Counted from the first letter of the stretch, positions 18,754 through 28,439 are shown. The stretch is DNA of 64,000 nucleotides from Raineyella fluvialis (GCF_009646095.1 NZ_CP045725.1:682001-746000); one strand, 5' to 3'. The notes: generated by a model from the letters alone, not told the origin. Made by a program: numbers and translations.

Positions 18754-19416
18754 CTACGACGTGCCCAGGTGGTCGCGCAGCAGTCCGCGTAACTGGTCGG
18801 CCGACGTGAGCGCTCCGGCGTGGCGGTAGACGATCCGGCCGGAGGCATCGACCAGCACCGTCTGAGGGATGCCGACGACACCCAACTGGGAGGAGAACCG
18901 GCGATCGGGGTCCGCCACCTGGGCGTACGACCAGCGTTGGGCCCCCGCGAAGTCGAGAGCTGCCGCCGGATCCGGGTCGGCCACATCCACCCCGATGAAC
19001 CGCACCGTCGTCGCCGACTCCTTCGACACCTCGGCGAGGAACGGAGCCTCCGTACGGCAGGGTCCGCACCAGGTCGCCCAGAGATTGACGACCATCGGCG
19101 TCCCTCGCAGGGCGGCCAGGTCGACCGGCCCCGATCCGTCGAGGCAGGCGGTGGTGACCGCCGGCAGCCCGTCCGCCGCGGCACCGGACCCGCCGGCAGC
19201 CCCAGAGGCTGGACACGGGGCGATACCGAGGGCCGCCCGCTTGGCGACCAGGGCCGGATCCGGCGAAGCGGCACCGCTCGTCGACACGGCGGTCGCCGGA
19301 GCAGCGGTCGCCGGAGCGCTGCCGAGCGGCTGGACGGGCTGGGTCGTCGCGCACCCGGCCGCCAGCACCATGACGGCCACCGCGACGAGCGCGGGCGCCG
19401 TACGCCTCCCGCTCAT
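18754..19416 (-). CDS. TlpA/ResA-like thioredoxin-fold lipoprotein
   Basis: 220 residues: signal peptide with lipobox VLAAGC (Cys about 22), an Ala/Pro-rich linker, then a redoxin domain with [24 protein letters not shown] (WCGPC active site, about residue 125) and the cis-Pro in [16 protein letters not shown]. It would work outside the membrane as a disulfide reductase or in cytochrome c maturation. The start overlaps the nth stop by ATGA. Confidence 0.87.
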   Translation of the reverse strand: MSGRRTAPALVAVAVMVLAAGCATTQPVQPLGSAPATAAPATAVSTSGAASPDPALVAKRAALGIAPCPASGAAGGSGAAADGLPAVTTACLDGSGPVDLAALRGTPMVVNLWATWCGPCRTEAPFLAEVSKESATTVRFIGVDVADPDPAAALDFAGAQRWSYAQVADPDRRFSSQLGVVGIPQTVLVDASGRIVYRHAGALTSADQLRGLLRDHLGTS

Positions 19417-20132
19417 CCGCGGGGCTCCCGGACCAGGGCCGCCGCCTTCACGGGGTCGGTCTCCCCCTCGCCGTACGCCGGGCAGAGCGCCGCCACCGGG
19501 CAGGCCCCGCAGGCGGGCCGGCGGGCATGGCAGCGACGTCGGCCGTGCCAGATCAAGTGGTGGCACAGCATCACCCAGTCGCGCGGCGGGAACAGCGCCC
19601 CGACCTCGGCCTCCACCTTGTCCGGGTCGGTCTGGGTGGTCCAGCCGAACCGTCGGGCGAGTCGCCCGAAGTGCGTGTCCACCGTGATCCCCGGCACGCC
19701 GAAGGCATTGCCCAGCACGACGTTCGCCGTCTTGCGGCCGACCCCGGGCAGGGTGACCAGCTCCGGCAACGTCCGCGGCACCTCGCCGCCGAAGTCGTCC
19801 AGCACCCGGCGCCCCAGCCGCAGCAGTGCCTCGCTCTTGGCCCGATAGAAGCCCAGGGGCCGCAGGACCTCCTCCAGCTCCGTACGATCCGCGCCTGCCA
19901 GCGCCTCGGGATCGGGCCAACGGTCGAAGAGCACCGGCGTCGTCGCGTTCACCCGGACATCGGTGGTCTGCGCCGACAGGATGGTCGCCACCAGCAGCTC
20001 CCAGGCGGACCCGAAGTCCAGCTCCGCCCGGGCATCCGGGTAGGTCTCGGCAAGGATGCGGTCGATGCGGCGGGCTCGCCGGACCAGTGCCGTCCTCGTC
20101 TCCCTCCCGTCGAGGGCATCGCGCGCGCTCAC
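19413..20132 (-). CDS. nth: Endonuclease III
   Basis: 239 residues. HhH motif [21 protein letters not shown], the catalytic Asp in [13 protein letters not shown], and the C-terminal [4Fe-4S] cluster with cysteines in [17 protein letters not shown]. It removes oxidised pyrimidines and nicks AP sites in base excision repair. GTG 20132 is taken as start because TACCCT lies six bases upstream (leaderless); an open frame continues far upstream but has no homology. Confidence 0.92.
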   Translation of the reverse strand: MSARDALDGRETRTALVRRARRIDRILAETYPDARAELDFGSAWELLVATILSAQTTDVRVNATTPVLFDRWPDPEALAGADRTELEEVLRPLGFYRAKSEALLRLGRRVLDDFGGEVPRTLPELVTLPGVGRKTANVVLGNAFGVPGITVDTHFGRLARRFGWTTQTDPDKVEAEVGALFPPRDWVMLCHHLIWHGRRRCHARRPACGACPVAALCPAYGEGETDPVKAAALVREPRG

Positions 20133-20138
20133 TCCAGC

Positions 20139-20144
20139 AGGGTA
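20139..20144 (-). promoter_or_regulatory. -10 box TACCCT before nth
   Basis: Minus-strand TACCCT with a six-base gap to GTG; fits the leaderless pattern of the window. Confidence 0.4.
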
Positions 20145-20276
20145 ACCGCCGCGCCCTACGGCCGGCGCGGGAAGGCGTTCCCTCGGAACATGTGACCGAC
20201 CCACCCATCCCCTGCGACACGGCTCACGCTGAACGGCTAGTCTAGGCGCGTAACCACGGCCAGCGCAGGAGGAAAA

Positions 20277-20954
20277 GTGGATCCGGACGTGCTCAAGCAG
20301 GCACCCCTGTTCCGGGGACTGGATCGCGAGGCGACCAACGCCCTGGCCCACACCATGTCGAGCATCCGCCTGAGTCGGGGTGCGGTCCTCTTCCACGAGG
20401 GCGACACCGGTAACCAGCTGTACATCGTGGTGTCCGGAAAGATCAAGCTGGGTCGCACCGGCGCGACCGGTCGGGAGAACCTCATGGAGGTGCTCGGGCC
20501 GGGACAGATGTTCGGCGAGCTGTCGGTCTTCGACCCGGGACCCCGCTCGACCACCGCGACGGCCGTCACCGCGGCGGAACTGCGCTGCCTCGAGCACGAG
20601 GACCTGGTCCAGTGGCTCAAGGAGTACCCGCAGGTCGCCCAGGGCATCATGGCCCAGCTGGCGCGCCGCCTGCGCCACGCCAACGACTCGGTCAGCGACC
20701 TGGTCTTCTCCGATGTCCCCGGCCGGGTCGCCAAGGCACTGGTCGATCTCTCCGGCCGGTTCGGCGAGCAGCGGCCCGAGGGCATGCTGGTGCACCACGA
20801 TCTGACCCAGGAGGAGCTGGCCCAGCTGGTCGGGGCCTCGCGGGAAACGGTGAACAAGGCACTGGCCGACTTCGCCGCCCGCGGCTGGATCCGCCTCGAG
20901 CCGCGTTCGGTGACCATCCTCGACATGGACCGGGTGTCCCGGCGAGCCCGCTAG
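20277..20954 (+). CDS. crp: Crp/GlxR-type cAMP receptor regulator
   Basis: 225 residues: N-terminal cyclic-nucleotide-binding barrel ([20 protein letters not shown], then [21 protein letters not shown], the phosphate-binding cassette with Gly-Glu and Arg-Ser-Thr), a long dimer helix, and a winged HTH ([30 protein letters not shown]). Very close to actinobacterial Crp/GlxR, a global regulator. GTG start with a perfect AGGAGGAAAA site; TAGTCT at 20238-20243 is the probable -10. Divergent from nth, as in mycobacteria. Confidence 0.92.
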   Translation: MDPDVLKQAPLFRGLDREATNALAHTMSSIRLSRGAVLFHEGDTGNQLYIVVSGKIKLGRTGATGRENLMEVLGPGQMFGELSVFDPGPRSTTATAVTAAELRCLEHEDLVQWLKEYPQVAQGIMAQLARRLRHANDSVSDLVFSDVPGRVAKALVDLSGRFGEQRPEGMLVHHDLTQEELAQLVGASRETVNKALADFAARGWIRLEPRSVTILDMDRVSRRAR

Positions 20955-20963
20955 TCTGACGCC

Positions 20964-21128
20964 ATGACCAAGTGGGAGTACGTGACCGTCCCTGTCCTGA
21001 CGCACGCGACCAAGCAGATCCTCGACAACTGGGGCATCGACGGCTGGGAATTGGTCCAGGTCGTCCCCGGCCCCAACCCGGAGAACCTCGTCGCCTACCT
21101 CAAGCGGCCCCTCGAGGCCGGGAAGTGA
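20964..21128 (+). CDS. DUF4177 small protein
   Basis: 54 residues, [20 protein letters not shown] followed by [17 protein letters not shown] and a C-terminal AYLKRPL, the full DUF4177 pattern (short beta-alpha-beta protein of unknown function). TAGTCT (20952-20957) ends six bases before the ATG, so the transcript is probably leaderless. The stop overlaps the GTG of the RidA gene (GTGA), implying coupling. Confidence 0.85.
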   Translation: MTKWEYVTVPVLTHATKQILDNWGIDGWELVQVVPGPNPENLVAYLKRPLEAGK

Positions 21129-21583
21129 GTCCGACCTCGCGGCTCGCCGACCTCGGTCTCACCCTGCCGAGCGTGGCGGTCCCGGTGGGGGCGTACGTTC
21201 CCGCCCGGCGCCACGGTGACCTGGTCACCACCTCCGGCCAGCTGCCCTTGGTCGAGGGCACCCTGCCGCTGACCGGCAAGGTCGGCGCCGAGGTGAACGC
21301 CGAGCAGGCCCGCGAGCTGGCCCGCACCGCCGCCCTGAACGCCTTGGCGGCCGCGGCCGAGGCCGCCGGTGGGCTCGACGCCATCACTGGCGTGTCCCGG
21401 GTCTGCGTCTTCGTCGCCAGCGACCCGGCCTTCACCGCCCAGGCGGCCGTGGCCAACGGCGCCAGCGAACTGCTCGGTGACGTCTTCGGCGACGCCGGAC
21501 GCCACGTCCGTAGCGCCGTCGGCGTGGCCGTCCTCCCGCTCGACTCGCCCGTCGAGGTCGAGCTGACCGTCACCCTCGGCTGA
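21125..21583 (+). CDS. RidA/YjgF family enamine/imine deaminase-like protein
   Basis: 152 residues of the YjgF/RidA fold ([47 protein letters not shown]...[56 protein letters not shown]). It belongs to the longer actinobacterial subgroup, and the usual RidA Arg (R105 in enteric enzymes) is represented by the Arg of GRHVRSAVG. Cytosolic; deaminates or buffers reactive enamines in typical members. Start overlaps the preceding stop. Confidence 0.85.
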   Translation: MSPTSRLADLGLTLPSVAVPVGAYVPARRHGDLVTTSGQLPLVEGTLPLTGKVGAEVNAEQARELARTAALNALAAAAEAAGGLDAITGVSRVCVFVASDPAFTAQAAVANGASELLGDVFGDAGRHVRSAVGVAVLPLDSPVEVELTVTLG

Positions 21584-21674
21584 GGGCACCGGCCCACCGA
21601 TCGGCCCGACCCGGAGCCGGTCACCTCCCCCAGCAGACGATCGCGTCGGCACCGCCGCGCGACGAGGAGTCATC

Positions 21675-22430
21675 GTGACCGAACCTGTGCGCATCCTCGT
21701 GCCCAACCCCGGGGCGATGACCCTGGAAGGAACCAACACCTGGATCCTTCCCGGTGCCGGCGGCACCCCGGCCATCGTCATCGACCCGGGACCCTCAGAC
21801 TTCGGCCACCTCAACCGCGTCCGGGCCGCCTGCCCGGACGGGATCTCCGAGATCTGGATCACCCACGGGCATGCCGATCACGTCGGCGGCGCGATGCGGC
21901 TCGCCGAGTGGACGGGCAGCCCCATCCGGGCGTACGACCCCGCGATCTCGATGACCGACCCGCTGCGCGACGGCGAACGCGGGCAGGTCGGCGGGAACGC
22001 GGTCATCTGCGTCACACTCCCGGGGCACACCCGCGACTCCATCGGCTTCATCGTCTTCCTCGACGACGGACCGGTGCTGTTCTGCGGGGACACGATCCTG
22101 GGCCGGGGCACGACCCAGATCAGCTGGCCTGACGGCAATCTCGCCCAGTATCTGGCCACGCTGGACAAGATGGAGCGCCTGGTCCAGCTGTTCCGCGTCC
22201 GTCGGCTGATGCCCGGACACGGTCCGGTGATCATGGAACCGACCGCCACGATCCGCGCCTACCGCGAGCACCGCCTGCAGCGGCTCGACCAGATCCGGGC
22301 GGCCTACCAGAAGGGTCACACCTCGGTCGCCGCGCTCGTCGACGCGGTGTACGGCGACCTGGTGGGCCCCACCCAGAAGGCCGCCGAACTGACCGTCAGG
22401 GCACAGCTGGAGTACCTCGAACTGACGTGA
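21675..22430 (+). CDS. MBL-fold metallohydrolase (LACTB2-like)
   Basis: 251 residues. Zinc motif THGHADHVGG (about residues 62-71), later metal ligands in TLPGHTRDSIGF, FCGDTILGRG and MPGHGP. The C-terminal 60 residues form a winged-helix-like tail typical of the LACTB2 group, members of which are ribonucleases; the substrate here is not known. GTG start with GAGGAG upstream. Converges on whiB with 12 bases between stops. Confidence 0.85.
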   Translation: MTEPVRILVPNPGAMTLEGTNTWILPGAGGTPAIVIDPGPSDFGHLNRVRAACPDGISEIWITHGHADHVGGAMRLAEWTGSPIRAYDPAISMTDPLRDGERGQVGGNAVICVTLPGHTRDSIGFIVFLDDGPVLFCGDTILGRGTTQISWPDGNLAQYLATLDKMERLVQLFRVRRLMPGHGPVIMEPTATIRAYREHRLQRLDQIRAAYQKGHTSVAALVDAVYGDLVGPTQKAAELTVRAQLEYLELT

Positions 22431-22442
22431 GGTGGACCGGTC

Positions 22443-22772
22443 TCAGACCGCAGCGGCAGCCGCGGTCCTCTTCGCCGCCGGATGGTGCACGGCGCCCGGG
22501 ACCCGCCCGTCGTGCGCCCGCAGGAGGTCCGCCCACTCGGTGACCTCGGGGTTCTCGCGCAGGATCTTGCGACGCTCGCGCTCGGTGAGCCCGCCCCACA
22601 TCCCCCAGTTGATCCGGTTGTCCAGGGCTTCCGCCAGGCATTCCACCCGTACCGGGCAGCCCATGCAGATACCCCGTGCCTTGCGCTGGGCTGCTCCCTC
22701 TGCGAAGAGCTCGTCGAAACGACCTCCGCAATTCGCGTGTACTGCCCAGTCTTCACCGACAAGTGCGGTCAC
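22443..22772 (-). CDS. WhiB-family iron-sulfur regulator (WhiB4-like by context)
   Basis: 109 residues with the four cluster cysteines (HANCGGRF, then CMGCPVRVEC), the GMWGG turn (WGMWGGLTERERRKIL) and a basic C-terminus with AAKRTAAAAAV. WhiB proteins bind [4Fe-4S] and act with sigma factor region 4. Its place next to ponA2 matches mycobacterial whiB4 as I recall. GTG 22772 preceded by AAAGGCGGGG is preferred to longer readings. Confidence 0.88.
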   Translation of the reverse strand: MTALVGEDWAVHANCGGRFDELFAEGAAQRKARGICMGCPVRVECLAEALDNRINWGMWGGLTERERRKILRENPEVTEWADLLRAHDGRVPGAVHHPAAKRTAAAAAV

Positions 22773-23080
22773 GATGACCCCGCCTTTCGATCCGTCGTTG
22801 GAGCGGTGCGGCTCAAGCTCGCCCGAAGATCCCCCTGATCCCCGGAGTACCCACCACTCGACCGACTGAATCCCCGGTGACGAACGGCGCCTGTTTGCCG
22901 TCCGGCCGGATGAGTGGACCAATCACCCAAGTGGTGTTACTCGGGCCATCGTAGCCCCTAGCGGTTCAGCGGTACACCGTGGCTCACCAGGCGTACTATG
23001 TCCTCCACGAGAGGCTCGTCACGTCGAGCCGGCTCCCGACCCTCCGACGCATAACCATTGGGTCGTATCCCCCCGTCACG

Positions 23081-23086
23081 TAGTCT
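23081..23086 (+). promoter_or_regulatory. -10 box TAGTCT, probable leaderless start of ponA2
   Basis: TAGTCT ends seven bases before the GTG at 23094, and no ribosome site lies between. Confidence 0.45.
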
Positions 23087-23093
23087 CTGATAT

Positions 23094-25445
23094 GTGTCGG
23101 ACAATCCTCGCCCCGGAAGCAGCACGCAGGCGCTCCTGACGCTCCTGGTGGTGAGCGTCCTGATGGGTGTGCTCGCGGCCGGCTTCGTCATGCCAGGCGT
23201 CGGCGTCGCCTCCGCAACCCTCAAGGCGGCTGCCGCCGGGTTGCAGGACCTGCCCACGAACCTGGAGACACCACCCCAGGCGGAGCGTTCGACGCTGCTG
23301 ATGTCGGACGGCACGCGACTCGCGACCTTCTACGACGAGAACCGCGTCTACGTCCCGCTCTCCGAGATCGCCCCGGTGATGCAGCACGCGCAGATCGACA
23401 TCGAGGACAACCGCTTCTACCAGCACGGTGCCGTCGACGTGAAGGGCACGATCCGCGCGTTCCTGCGCAACAGCTCGGGCGGCTCCACCCAGGGCGGCTC
23501 GTCGATCACTCAGCAGTACGTGAAGCGGGTCCAGATCGAGACCGCGCTGGCCAACGGCAACGAGCAGGGCGTCCAGCAGGCGCAGGAGAAGTCGTACGGT
23601 CGCAAGGTGCAGGAGATGCGCTACGCGATCGCCCTGGAGAAGCGCCTCTCGAAGGACCAGATCCTGGAGCGTTACCTCAACATCGCCTACTACGGCGACG
23701 GAGCGTACGGGGTCGAGGCGGCGGCACGACACTTCTTCAACAAGTCGGCGAAGGAGCTGAACCTGGGCGAGGCGGCCATGCTCGCCGGCCTGGTGCAGAG
23801 CCCGGACGCCTACAACCCCCGGCTGCATCCCGAAGCCGCGACACAGCGGCGCAACGTGGTGCTGGACCGGATGGCACAGCTCGACCCCACCCTGCAGGAC
23901 CAGGTGAACAAGGCCAAGGCCACCACCTTCGATCCGTCCAAGGTCAACCCGACGCGCAACGGCTGTGCCTCCAGCACGTACCCGTTCGTCTGCGAGTACG
24001 CCGTCCACCAGCTGCTGCAGTCGCCCGCACTGGGCACGACGGTCCAGGATCGCGAGCGGATGCTGAACCGCGGCGGCCTCACCATCAAGCTGACCATCGA
24101 CCCGCGCGTCCAGGAGTCGGCGCAGCAGGCCGTGTCGGATGTCGTCTCGGACAAGGACCCGGCGCTCGGCACGATGGTGATGGTCAAGCCCGGCACCGGC
24201 GAGATCCAGGCGATGGCCCAGAGCCGCCCCTCGGAGGGCAACGGCGACGGTGAGACGTTCTACAACTACAACGCCACCAAGGCGATGGGCGGCGCCGAGG
24301 GCTACCAGGCGGGCTCGACCTTCAAGATCTTCACCCTGGCCGCGGCCATGGAGAAGGGCATCCCCACCAGCCAGACCTACCCGGCGGACTCCCCGATGAG
24401 CTTCCAGGGCACGACCTTCCAGTCGTGCAACGGACCGTTCGTCCTGCGCGAGCCGTGGACGGTGGCGAACTCGACCCGCTCGGCCCCGTCGATGGATCTC
24501 CAGACCGCCACCGACTGGTCGGTGAACACGTTCTACGTGCAGCTGATCCGCGACGCCGGAGTCTGCAACGCCACCAGGATGGCGCAGAAGGTCGGCGTGC
24601 AGCTGGCCAGTGGCGGCGACATCGTCAAGGACTTCAACCGCACCCCGTCCTTCGTCCTCGGTGTCGCCGAGGTCGCCCCGGTGTCGATGGCCGAGGCGAT
24701 GGCGACCTTCGCCTCCGGCGGTATCCACTGCGACTCGATCATCATCGGCTCGATGACGACCGTCGACGGGAAGCCGCTCGCCACCCCCACCGCGAACTGC
24801 CAGCGGACCATCGACGCCGATGTCGCCTCCTCGGTGAACAACATTCTCAAGGGCGTGTCCGCGAACGGCACCGGCCGTCCCGCCCATGTGGACGGCTACG
24901 ACGACCAAGCGGGCAAGACGGGTACGACCGACAGCAACCAGGCTGTGTGGTTCGTGGGGTACACCCCGGAACTGGCCGGCGCCTCGATGATCGCCATCGA
25001 CAAGACCAACTCGTTCTGGAACTCCCACAACAAGTCGCTGAAGGGTATTCGCCTCCCCGATTCCGGCACCTACCTGACCGGCACCGGCTCCGGCGACGCC
25101 GGGCGCATCTTCAAGTCGGCGATGAGCGCGGGGCTGGAGGGCAAGCCCGCGACGCCCTTCGGGCAGACGAAGCCGGAGTTCCAGACCGGCCAGATGGTCT
25201 CGCTCCCCCAGGGAGTGGACCAGATGAAACCCGACGATGCCCGCAAGGCCCTCGAGAACGCCGGTTTCACGGTGCAGCAGACGTACCTGTACAACGCGGC
25301 ACCGTACGGCACCTTCCTCGGCGTCACCCCGAAGAATCAGGCGCCGCAGTCCTCGACGGTGTACCTGAACTTCTCCGCGGGCCCCTCTCCCCAGGGCGGC
25401 GACCAGAGCCCCTCCCCCAGCCCGACCGCCACGAAGGGCAACTGA
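23094..25445 (+). CDS. ponA2: Class A penicillin-binding protein (PonA2-type) with PASTA domain
   Basis: 783 residues: one N-terminal membrane helix (about 12-35), glycosyltransferase domain GT51 with IEDNRFYQHGAVDVKGTIRA and QGGSSITQQYVK, then the transpeptidase with SxxK in AGSTFKIF (Ser about 406), SVN in DWSVNTFY and KTGTT (about 607). A PASTA domain (about 700-765) and a Ser/Pro tail follow. It polymerises and crosslinks peptidoglycan outside the membrane. The next gene starts one base after its stop. Confidence 0.93.
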   Translation: MSDNPRPGSSTQALLTLLVVSVLMGVLAAGFVMPGVGVASATLKAAAAGLQDLPTNLETPPQAERSTLLMSDGTRLATFYDENRVYVPLSEIAPVMQHAQIDIEDNRFYQHGAVDVKGTIRAFLRNSSGGSTQGGSSITQQYVKRVQIETALANGNEQGVQQAQEKSYGRKVQEMRYAIALEKRLSKDQILERYLNIAYYGDGAYGVEAAARHFFNKSAKELNLGEAAMLAGLVQSPDAYNPRLHPEAATQRRNVVLDRMAQLDPTLQDQVNKAKATTFDPSKVNPTRNGCASSTYPFVCEYAVHQLLQSPALGTTVQDRERMLNRGGLTIKLTIDPRVQESAQQAVSDVVSDKDPALGTMVMVKPGTGEIQAMAQSRPSEGNGDGETFYNYNATKAMGGAEGYQAGSTFKIFTLAAAMEKGIPTSQTYPADSPMSFQGTTFQSCNGPFVLREPWTVANSTRSAPSMDLQTATDWSVNTFYVQLIRDAGVCNATRMAQKVGVQLASGGDIVKDFNRTPSFVLGVAEVAPVSMAEAMATFASGGIHCDSIIIGSMTTVDGKPLATPTANCQRTIDADVASSVNNILKGVSANGTGRPAHVDGYDDQAGKTGTTDSNQAVWFVGYTPELAGASMIAIDKTNSFWNSHNKSLKGIRLPDSGTYLTGTGSGDAGRIFKSAMSAGLEGKPATPFGQTKPEFQTGQMVSLPQGVDQMKPDDARKALENAGFTVQQTYLYNAAPYGTFLGVTPKNQAPQSSTVYLNFSAGPSPQGGDQSPSPSPTATKGN

Positions 25446-25446
25446 G

Positions 25447-26364
25447 ATGGCGCCTGCCCGAATGGTGGGTCGTACGCTGCTCGGTGGCGCCGCGCTGGGG
25501 GCCGCCTGCGTGGCGTACGGGCACTTCGTCGAACTGAACGAGTTCCGGCTGCGCCGCTTCAGCCGCCGGCTCCTCCCCGCGGGCACGGCCCCGCTGCGGA
25601 TCCTGCACCTGTCAGACATCCACCTGCTGCCGTCGCACGGGGCGAAGCAGTCGTGGATCTCGCTGCTCGCCGGGCTGGAGCCCGACCTGGTGGTGAGTAC
25701 CGGGGACAGCCTGTCGTCCGACTCCGCGCTCGATCACCTCGAAGCCGCCCTCGGCCGGCTGCTCGACCGGCCCGGCGTCTTCGTCTTCGGATCCAACGAC
25801 TACTACCGGCCGGTCCTGAAGAACCCCACCGACTATGTCGTCAAGGGCCCCAGTTCGTACGACACCGCTACGCGGGCCGAACTGGACACCGAGGCGCTGC
25901 GGGCCCTCTTCACCGATCGTGGCTGGGCCGACCTGAACAACGCGGCGACCACGTTCGACCTGCTCGACCACCGGATCGAGTTCCGCGGCACCGACGACCC
26001 GCACATCCGCCGGGACGACTATGCCTCCGTGGCGGGACCCGCCGACCCGCAGGCCGACCTGCACATCGGTGTCGTCCACGCCCCGTACGCCCGGGTCCTC
26101 AACGCCATGACGGCCGACGGGATGGACCTGCTGATGGCGGGCCACACCCACGGCGGGCAGGTCTGTGTGCCCTTCTACGGGGCGCTGGCGACCAACTGCG
26201 ACCTGGACCGCAAACGGGTGAAGGGCCTGACGACCCACTCCACCGAGGGCCGGACGGCGGCGCTGCACGTGTCGGCAGGGCTGGGCACCTCACCGTTCGC
26301 TCCGTACCGGTTCGCCTGCCCGCCGGAGGCCACCCTGCTGACGCTGCTGCCGCGGGCGAGGTAG
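25447..26364 (+). CDS. Calcineurin-like metallophosphoesterase
   Basis: 305 residues with an N-terminal hydrophobic segment. Metal-ligand motifs LHLSDIHLLPSH (DxH), VVSTGDSLSS (GD), FVFGSNDYYRP (GNHD position) and MAGHTHGGQVCVPF (GHTH). Note GSND replacing GNHD, so the usual His of that motif is not present. The substrate is unknown; relatives cleave UDP-diacylglucosamine or other phosphoesters. Likely cotranscribed with ponA2 (one-base gap). Confidence 0.85.
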   Translation: MAPARMVGRTLLGGAALGAACVAYGHFVELNEFRLRRFSRRLLPAGTAPLRILHLSDIHLLPSHGAKQSWISLLAGLEPDLVVSTGDSLSSDSALDHLEAALGRLLDRPGVFVFGSNDYYRPVLKNPTDYVVKGPSSYDTATRAELDTEALRALFTDRGWADLNNAATTFDLLDHRIEFRGTDDPHIRRDDYASVAGPADPQADLHIGVVHAPYARVLNAMTADGMDLLMAGHTHGGQVCVPFYGALATNCDLDRKRVKGLTTHSTEGRTAALHVSAGLGTSPFAPYRFACPPEATLLTLLPRAR

Positions 26365-26460
26365 GCGTCCGGAGGCGCCGCTCGATTTTCCTCGTGGGAG
26401 CTGGTGCGCTATGGTTCTCTAGTGCTCGCGAGGGCATGACGCGCCGCCCGACAGGGCGGA

Positions 26461-26537
<77 letters not shown>

Positions 26538-26561
26538 TGTGATGTCTCAGGACATCGGAGA

Positions 26562-26590
26562 GCCCGAATCCTCTTTGTGGGGATTGGGGC
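26562..26590 (+). terminator. Probable terminator of the tRNA-Pro transcript
   Basis: GCCCGAATCC (26562-26571) pairs with GGATTGGGGC (26581-26590) with one mismatch, followed by the T-rich CTTTCTGGTTCTC. Confidence 0.5.
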
Positions 26591-26663
26591 CTTTCTGGTT
26601 CTCCGGCAAAGCTCGGACGTCGGACGAACCTGCTGCCAGGACGCCGAGGTTTCCTCTCCGCCC

Positions 26664-27515
26664 TCAGCGGTCGTGGGGAGCGTTGCGGCGTTCGTCGACA
26701 GCGGGCGCACCGGCCGCAGCGCCGGGCTGTCCTTGGGTGTCGCCGTAGAGGTAGAAATAGGCACCGGCGACGAACACTCCTGCGCCGACGGCATTGCCGA
26801 GGTACGCGAAGACCAGGTTGAGCGTGGTGTCGGCGAGGGAGAGGTCTCCGGCGCCGACCATCATCGCGGCCGGCAGGAAGAACATGTTCGCGACGACGTG
26901 GTCGAAACCGAGCGCCACGAAGGCGGTGATCGGCGGGACGATGGCGAGGATCTTGCCGCCCGTACTGGTGGCGGCCAGGGCGATCCAGACGGCCAGGCAC
27001 ACGAGCCAGTTGCAGCCGATGGCTCGGACGAACTGCTCCCAGTGCGACTCGGTGATCGCCTTGCCGGTGGCGATCGCGGCCAGCCGGGCGAAGTTGATCG
27101 AGCCCTTCGCGAACAGCCCGGTCTGGTCGGCCAACAGCCAGGCGACGAACACCGACCCGACCAGGTTGCCGATCGTGACCCACAACCAGTTGAGGGCCAG
27201 CTTGGCGAGCGTCACACGGCGGCTCAACACCGCGAGTGGCACCAGCATCATGTTGCCGGTCAGCAGGTCGGCCCCCGCGATCACGACCAGGATGAGACCC
27301 AGGCTGAAGGTCACCCCAGTCACCAGCGTGATCAGGCCGCCCCACGACTTGGGATCCAGACCGGCGGACGTGACGGTCGCCAGCAGGCCGCCGAAGGCGA
27401 TGTAGGCGCCGGCCAGGAAACCGGCGACAAGCGCCTTGGGAGGACTGGCGTTCGCCTTCGTCTCACCGGATGCAACAGCAAGCCGGGTGATCTCTGCCGG
27501 GGTGTTGAACGACAT
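26664..27515 (-). CDS. Formate/nitrite transporter (FNT) family channel
   Basis: 283 residues with six membrane segments. FNT signatures: KALVAGFLAGAYIAFGGLLA (first helix), GADLLTGNMM, NWLWVTIGNLVGS, IGCNWLVCLAVWIAL and FDHVVANMFFLPAAMM. It forms pentameric channels for formate, nitrite or related monovalent anions; formate would suit a facultatively fermentative organism, but this is inference. ATG with GGGAG upstream. Confidence 0.9.
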   Translation of the reverse strand: MSFNTPAEITRLAVASGETKANASPPKALVAGFLAGAYIAFGGLLATVTSAGLDPKSWGGLITLVTGVTFSLGLILVVIAGADLLTGNMMLVPLAVLSRRVTLAKLALNWLWVTIGNLVGSVFVAWLLADQTGLFAKGSINFARLAAIATGKAITESHWEQFVRAIGCNWLVCLAVWIALAATSTGGKILAIVPPITAFVALGFDHVVANMFFLPAAMMVGAGDLSLADTTLNLVFAYLGNAVGAGVFVAGAYFYLYGDTQGQPGAAAGAPAVDERRNAPHDR

Positions 27516-27628
27516 GGTCGACTCCCAAGGACATGGCGACAGCGCCTCTGCGTGGTGACAGCAGCGCCTCCCTGCACAGACGTGCGTTCGGCGCTGTGGA
27601 TCTAGATACCCGCCCGGGTCGCTTTCAC

Positions 27629-28276
27629 TCAGATGTGCGGGGACTCGCCAGGCACCGGCGGCAGGGGTGGCAGCGACGCCGGCGCCGTCGGGGCCATCAA
27701 GGCGGCCACGTTCAGCTTGGTACCCGCCATCTGCTTCAGCATGAAGTCGTGGTTGAGGTCGAGGATGGCCCGTGTCTCCGCGGCGATGACGGGGTTGCGG
27801 CTCAGGGTGAGCTCGTTGTCCTGTTGCTGCTCACCGGCCAGGGACCAGTTGGTCGATCCCTTGACGGTGTAGATGCCGTCGACGATCACGATCTTGAGGT
27901 GGGAGATCGCGTTGTGGACCGAACTGGTGCCGATGGCGATGCTGTTGCCGAAGCCGTCGTTCTGCCACTTGGCGAGGATGGCCTTCTCGTGGACGCCGGC
28001 CGCCTGAGTCCGGTCAAGGCTCATCTGGACGAAGACCTTCTCGTCGGACAACTTCTCCTGGATGATCCCGTTCAGGATGTCATCGTCGTAGCCGAACATG
28101 TTGACCACGATGGAGTGCTGGGCGGTGCCGAGCACGGCCACGAGCAGCCCATGGATGTCATCGCGCGGCGAGAAGAACGTACGTTCGTCGGCCGGGTACC
28201 CCTCGAGGAACCGGCCTTCCTTCTTGTAGATGCCGAGCCCGTCCCAGGAGAAGGGCACTGGCGCACTCGCGGTCAT
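27629..28276 (-). CDS. Phospholipase D-like protein with a single HKD motif
   Basis: 215 residues. SHLKIVIVDGIYTVKGSTNWSLAGEQQQDNEL is a classical HxKxxxxD motif with the following GSxN. Only one copy is present, so the enzyme would have to act as a dimer, like Nuc-type nucleases. The N-terminal half (FFSPRDDIHGLLVAVLGTAQHSIVVNMFGYDDD) fits the PLD fold. No signal peptide. ATG 28276 with GAGGAGG upstream. Divergent from helR across the RAE-like palindrome, with TATAAC as its probable -10. Confidence 0.75.
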   Translation of the reverse strand: MTASAPVPFSWDGLGIYKKEGRFLEGYPADERTFFSPRDDIHGLLVAVLGTAQHSIVVNMFGYDDDILNGIIQEKLSDEKVFVQMSLDRTQAAGVHEKAILAKWQNDGFGNSIAIGTSSVHNAISHLKIVIVDGIYTVKGSTNWSLAGEQQQDNELTLSRNPVIAAETRAILDLNHDFMLKQMAGTKLNVAALMAPTAPASLPPLPPVPGESPHI

Positions 28277-28329
28277 CCGGACCTCCTCGGACGGCGGTCG
28301 CGGACCCACGGCCTCACCGGCAATTTCAG

Positions 28330-28335
28330 GTTATA
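28330..28335 (-). promoter_or_regulatory. -10 box TATAAC for the PLD-like gene
   Basis: On the minus strand TTGCGG (28358-28353, inside the palindrome), 17 bases, TATAAC. Start of transcription would fall near 28323. Confidence 0.4.
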
Positions 28336-28344
28336 GCTGAGTGG

Positions 28345-28363
28345 GGGGCTTGCCGCAAGGCCC
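28345..28363. promoter_or_regulatory. RAE-like palindrome (rifamycin-associated element) upstream of helR
   Basis: GGGGCTTGC-C-GCAAGGCCC is a 19-bp inverted repeat with one mismatched pair, matching my memory of the element found before rifamycin-resistance genes and helR in actinomycetes. It contains TTGCCG on the plus strand (19 bases before CACAAT at 28375-28380) and TTGCGG on the minus strand (17 bases before TATAAC), so it covers both divergent -35 regions. Confidence 0.65.
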
Positions 28364-28439
28364 AGGGTCCGGCGCACAATCGGTGACCGCGACGCCACAG
28401 TTCCGCCGGTCGCCGCGTAGATCCGAGGGAGACGATGCC

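Noticed and set aside
23076-25619. Long open frame on the minus strand opposite ponA2
   Set aside because: High-G+C antisense shadow: Arg/Gly/His-rich with no domain, while the plus strand has an intact class A PBP.
26444-26459. CCGCCC-GACA-GGGCGG hairpin just before tRNA-Pro
   Set aside because: Only six base pairs and directly abutting the tRNA; too weak to call a terminator.
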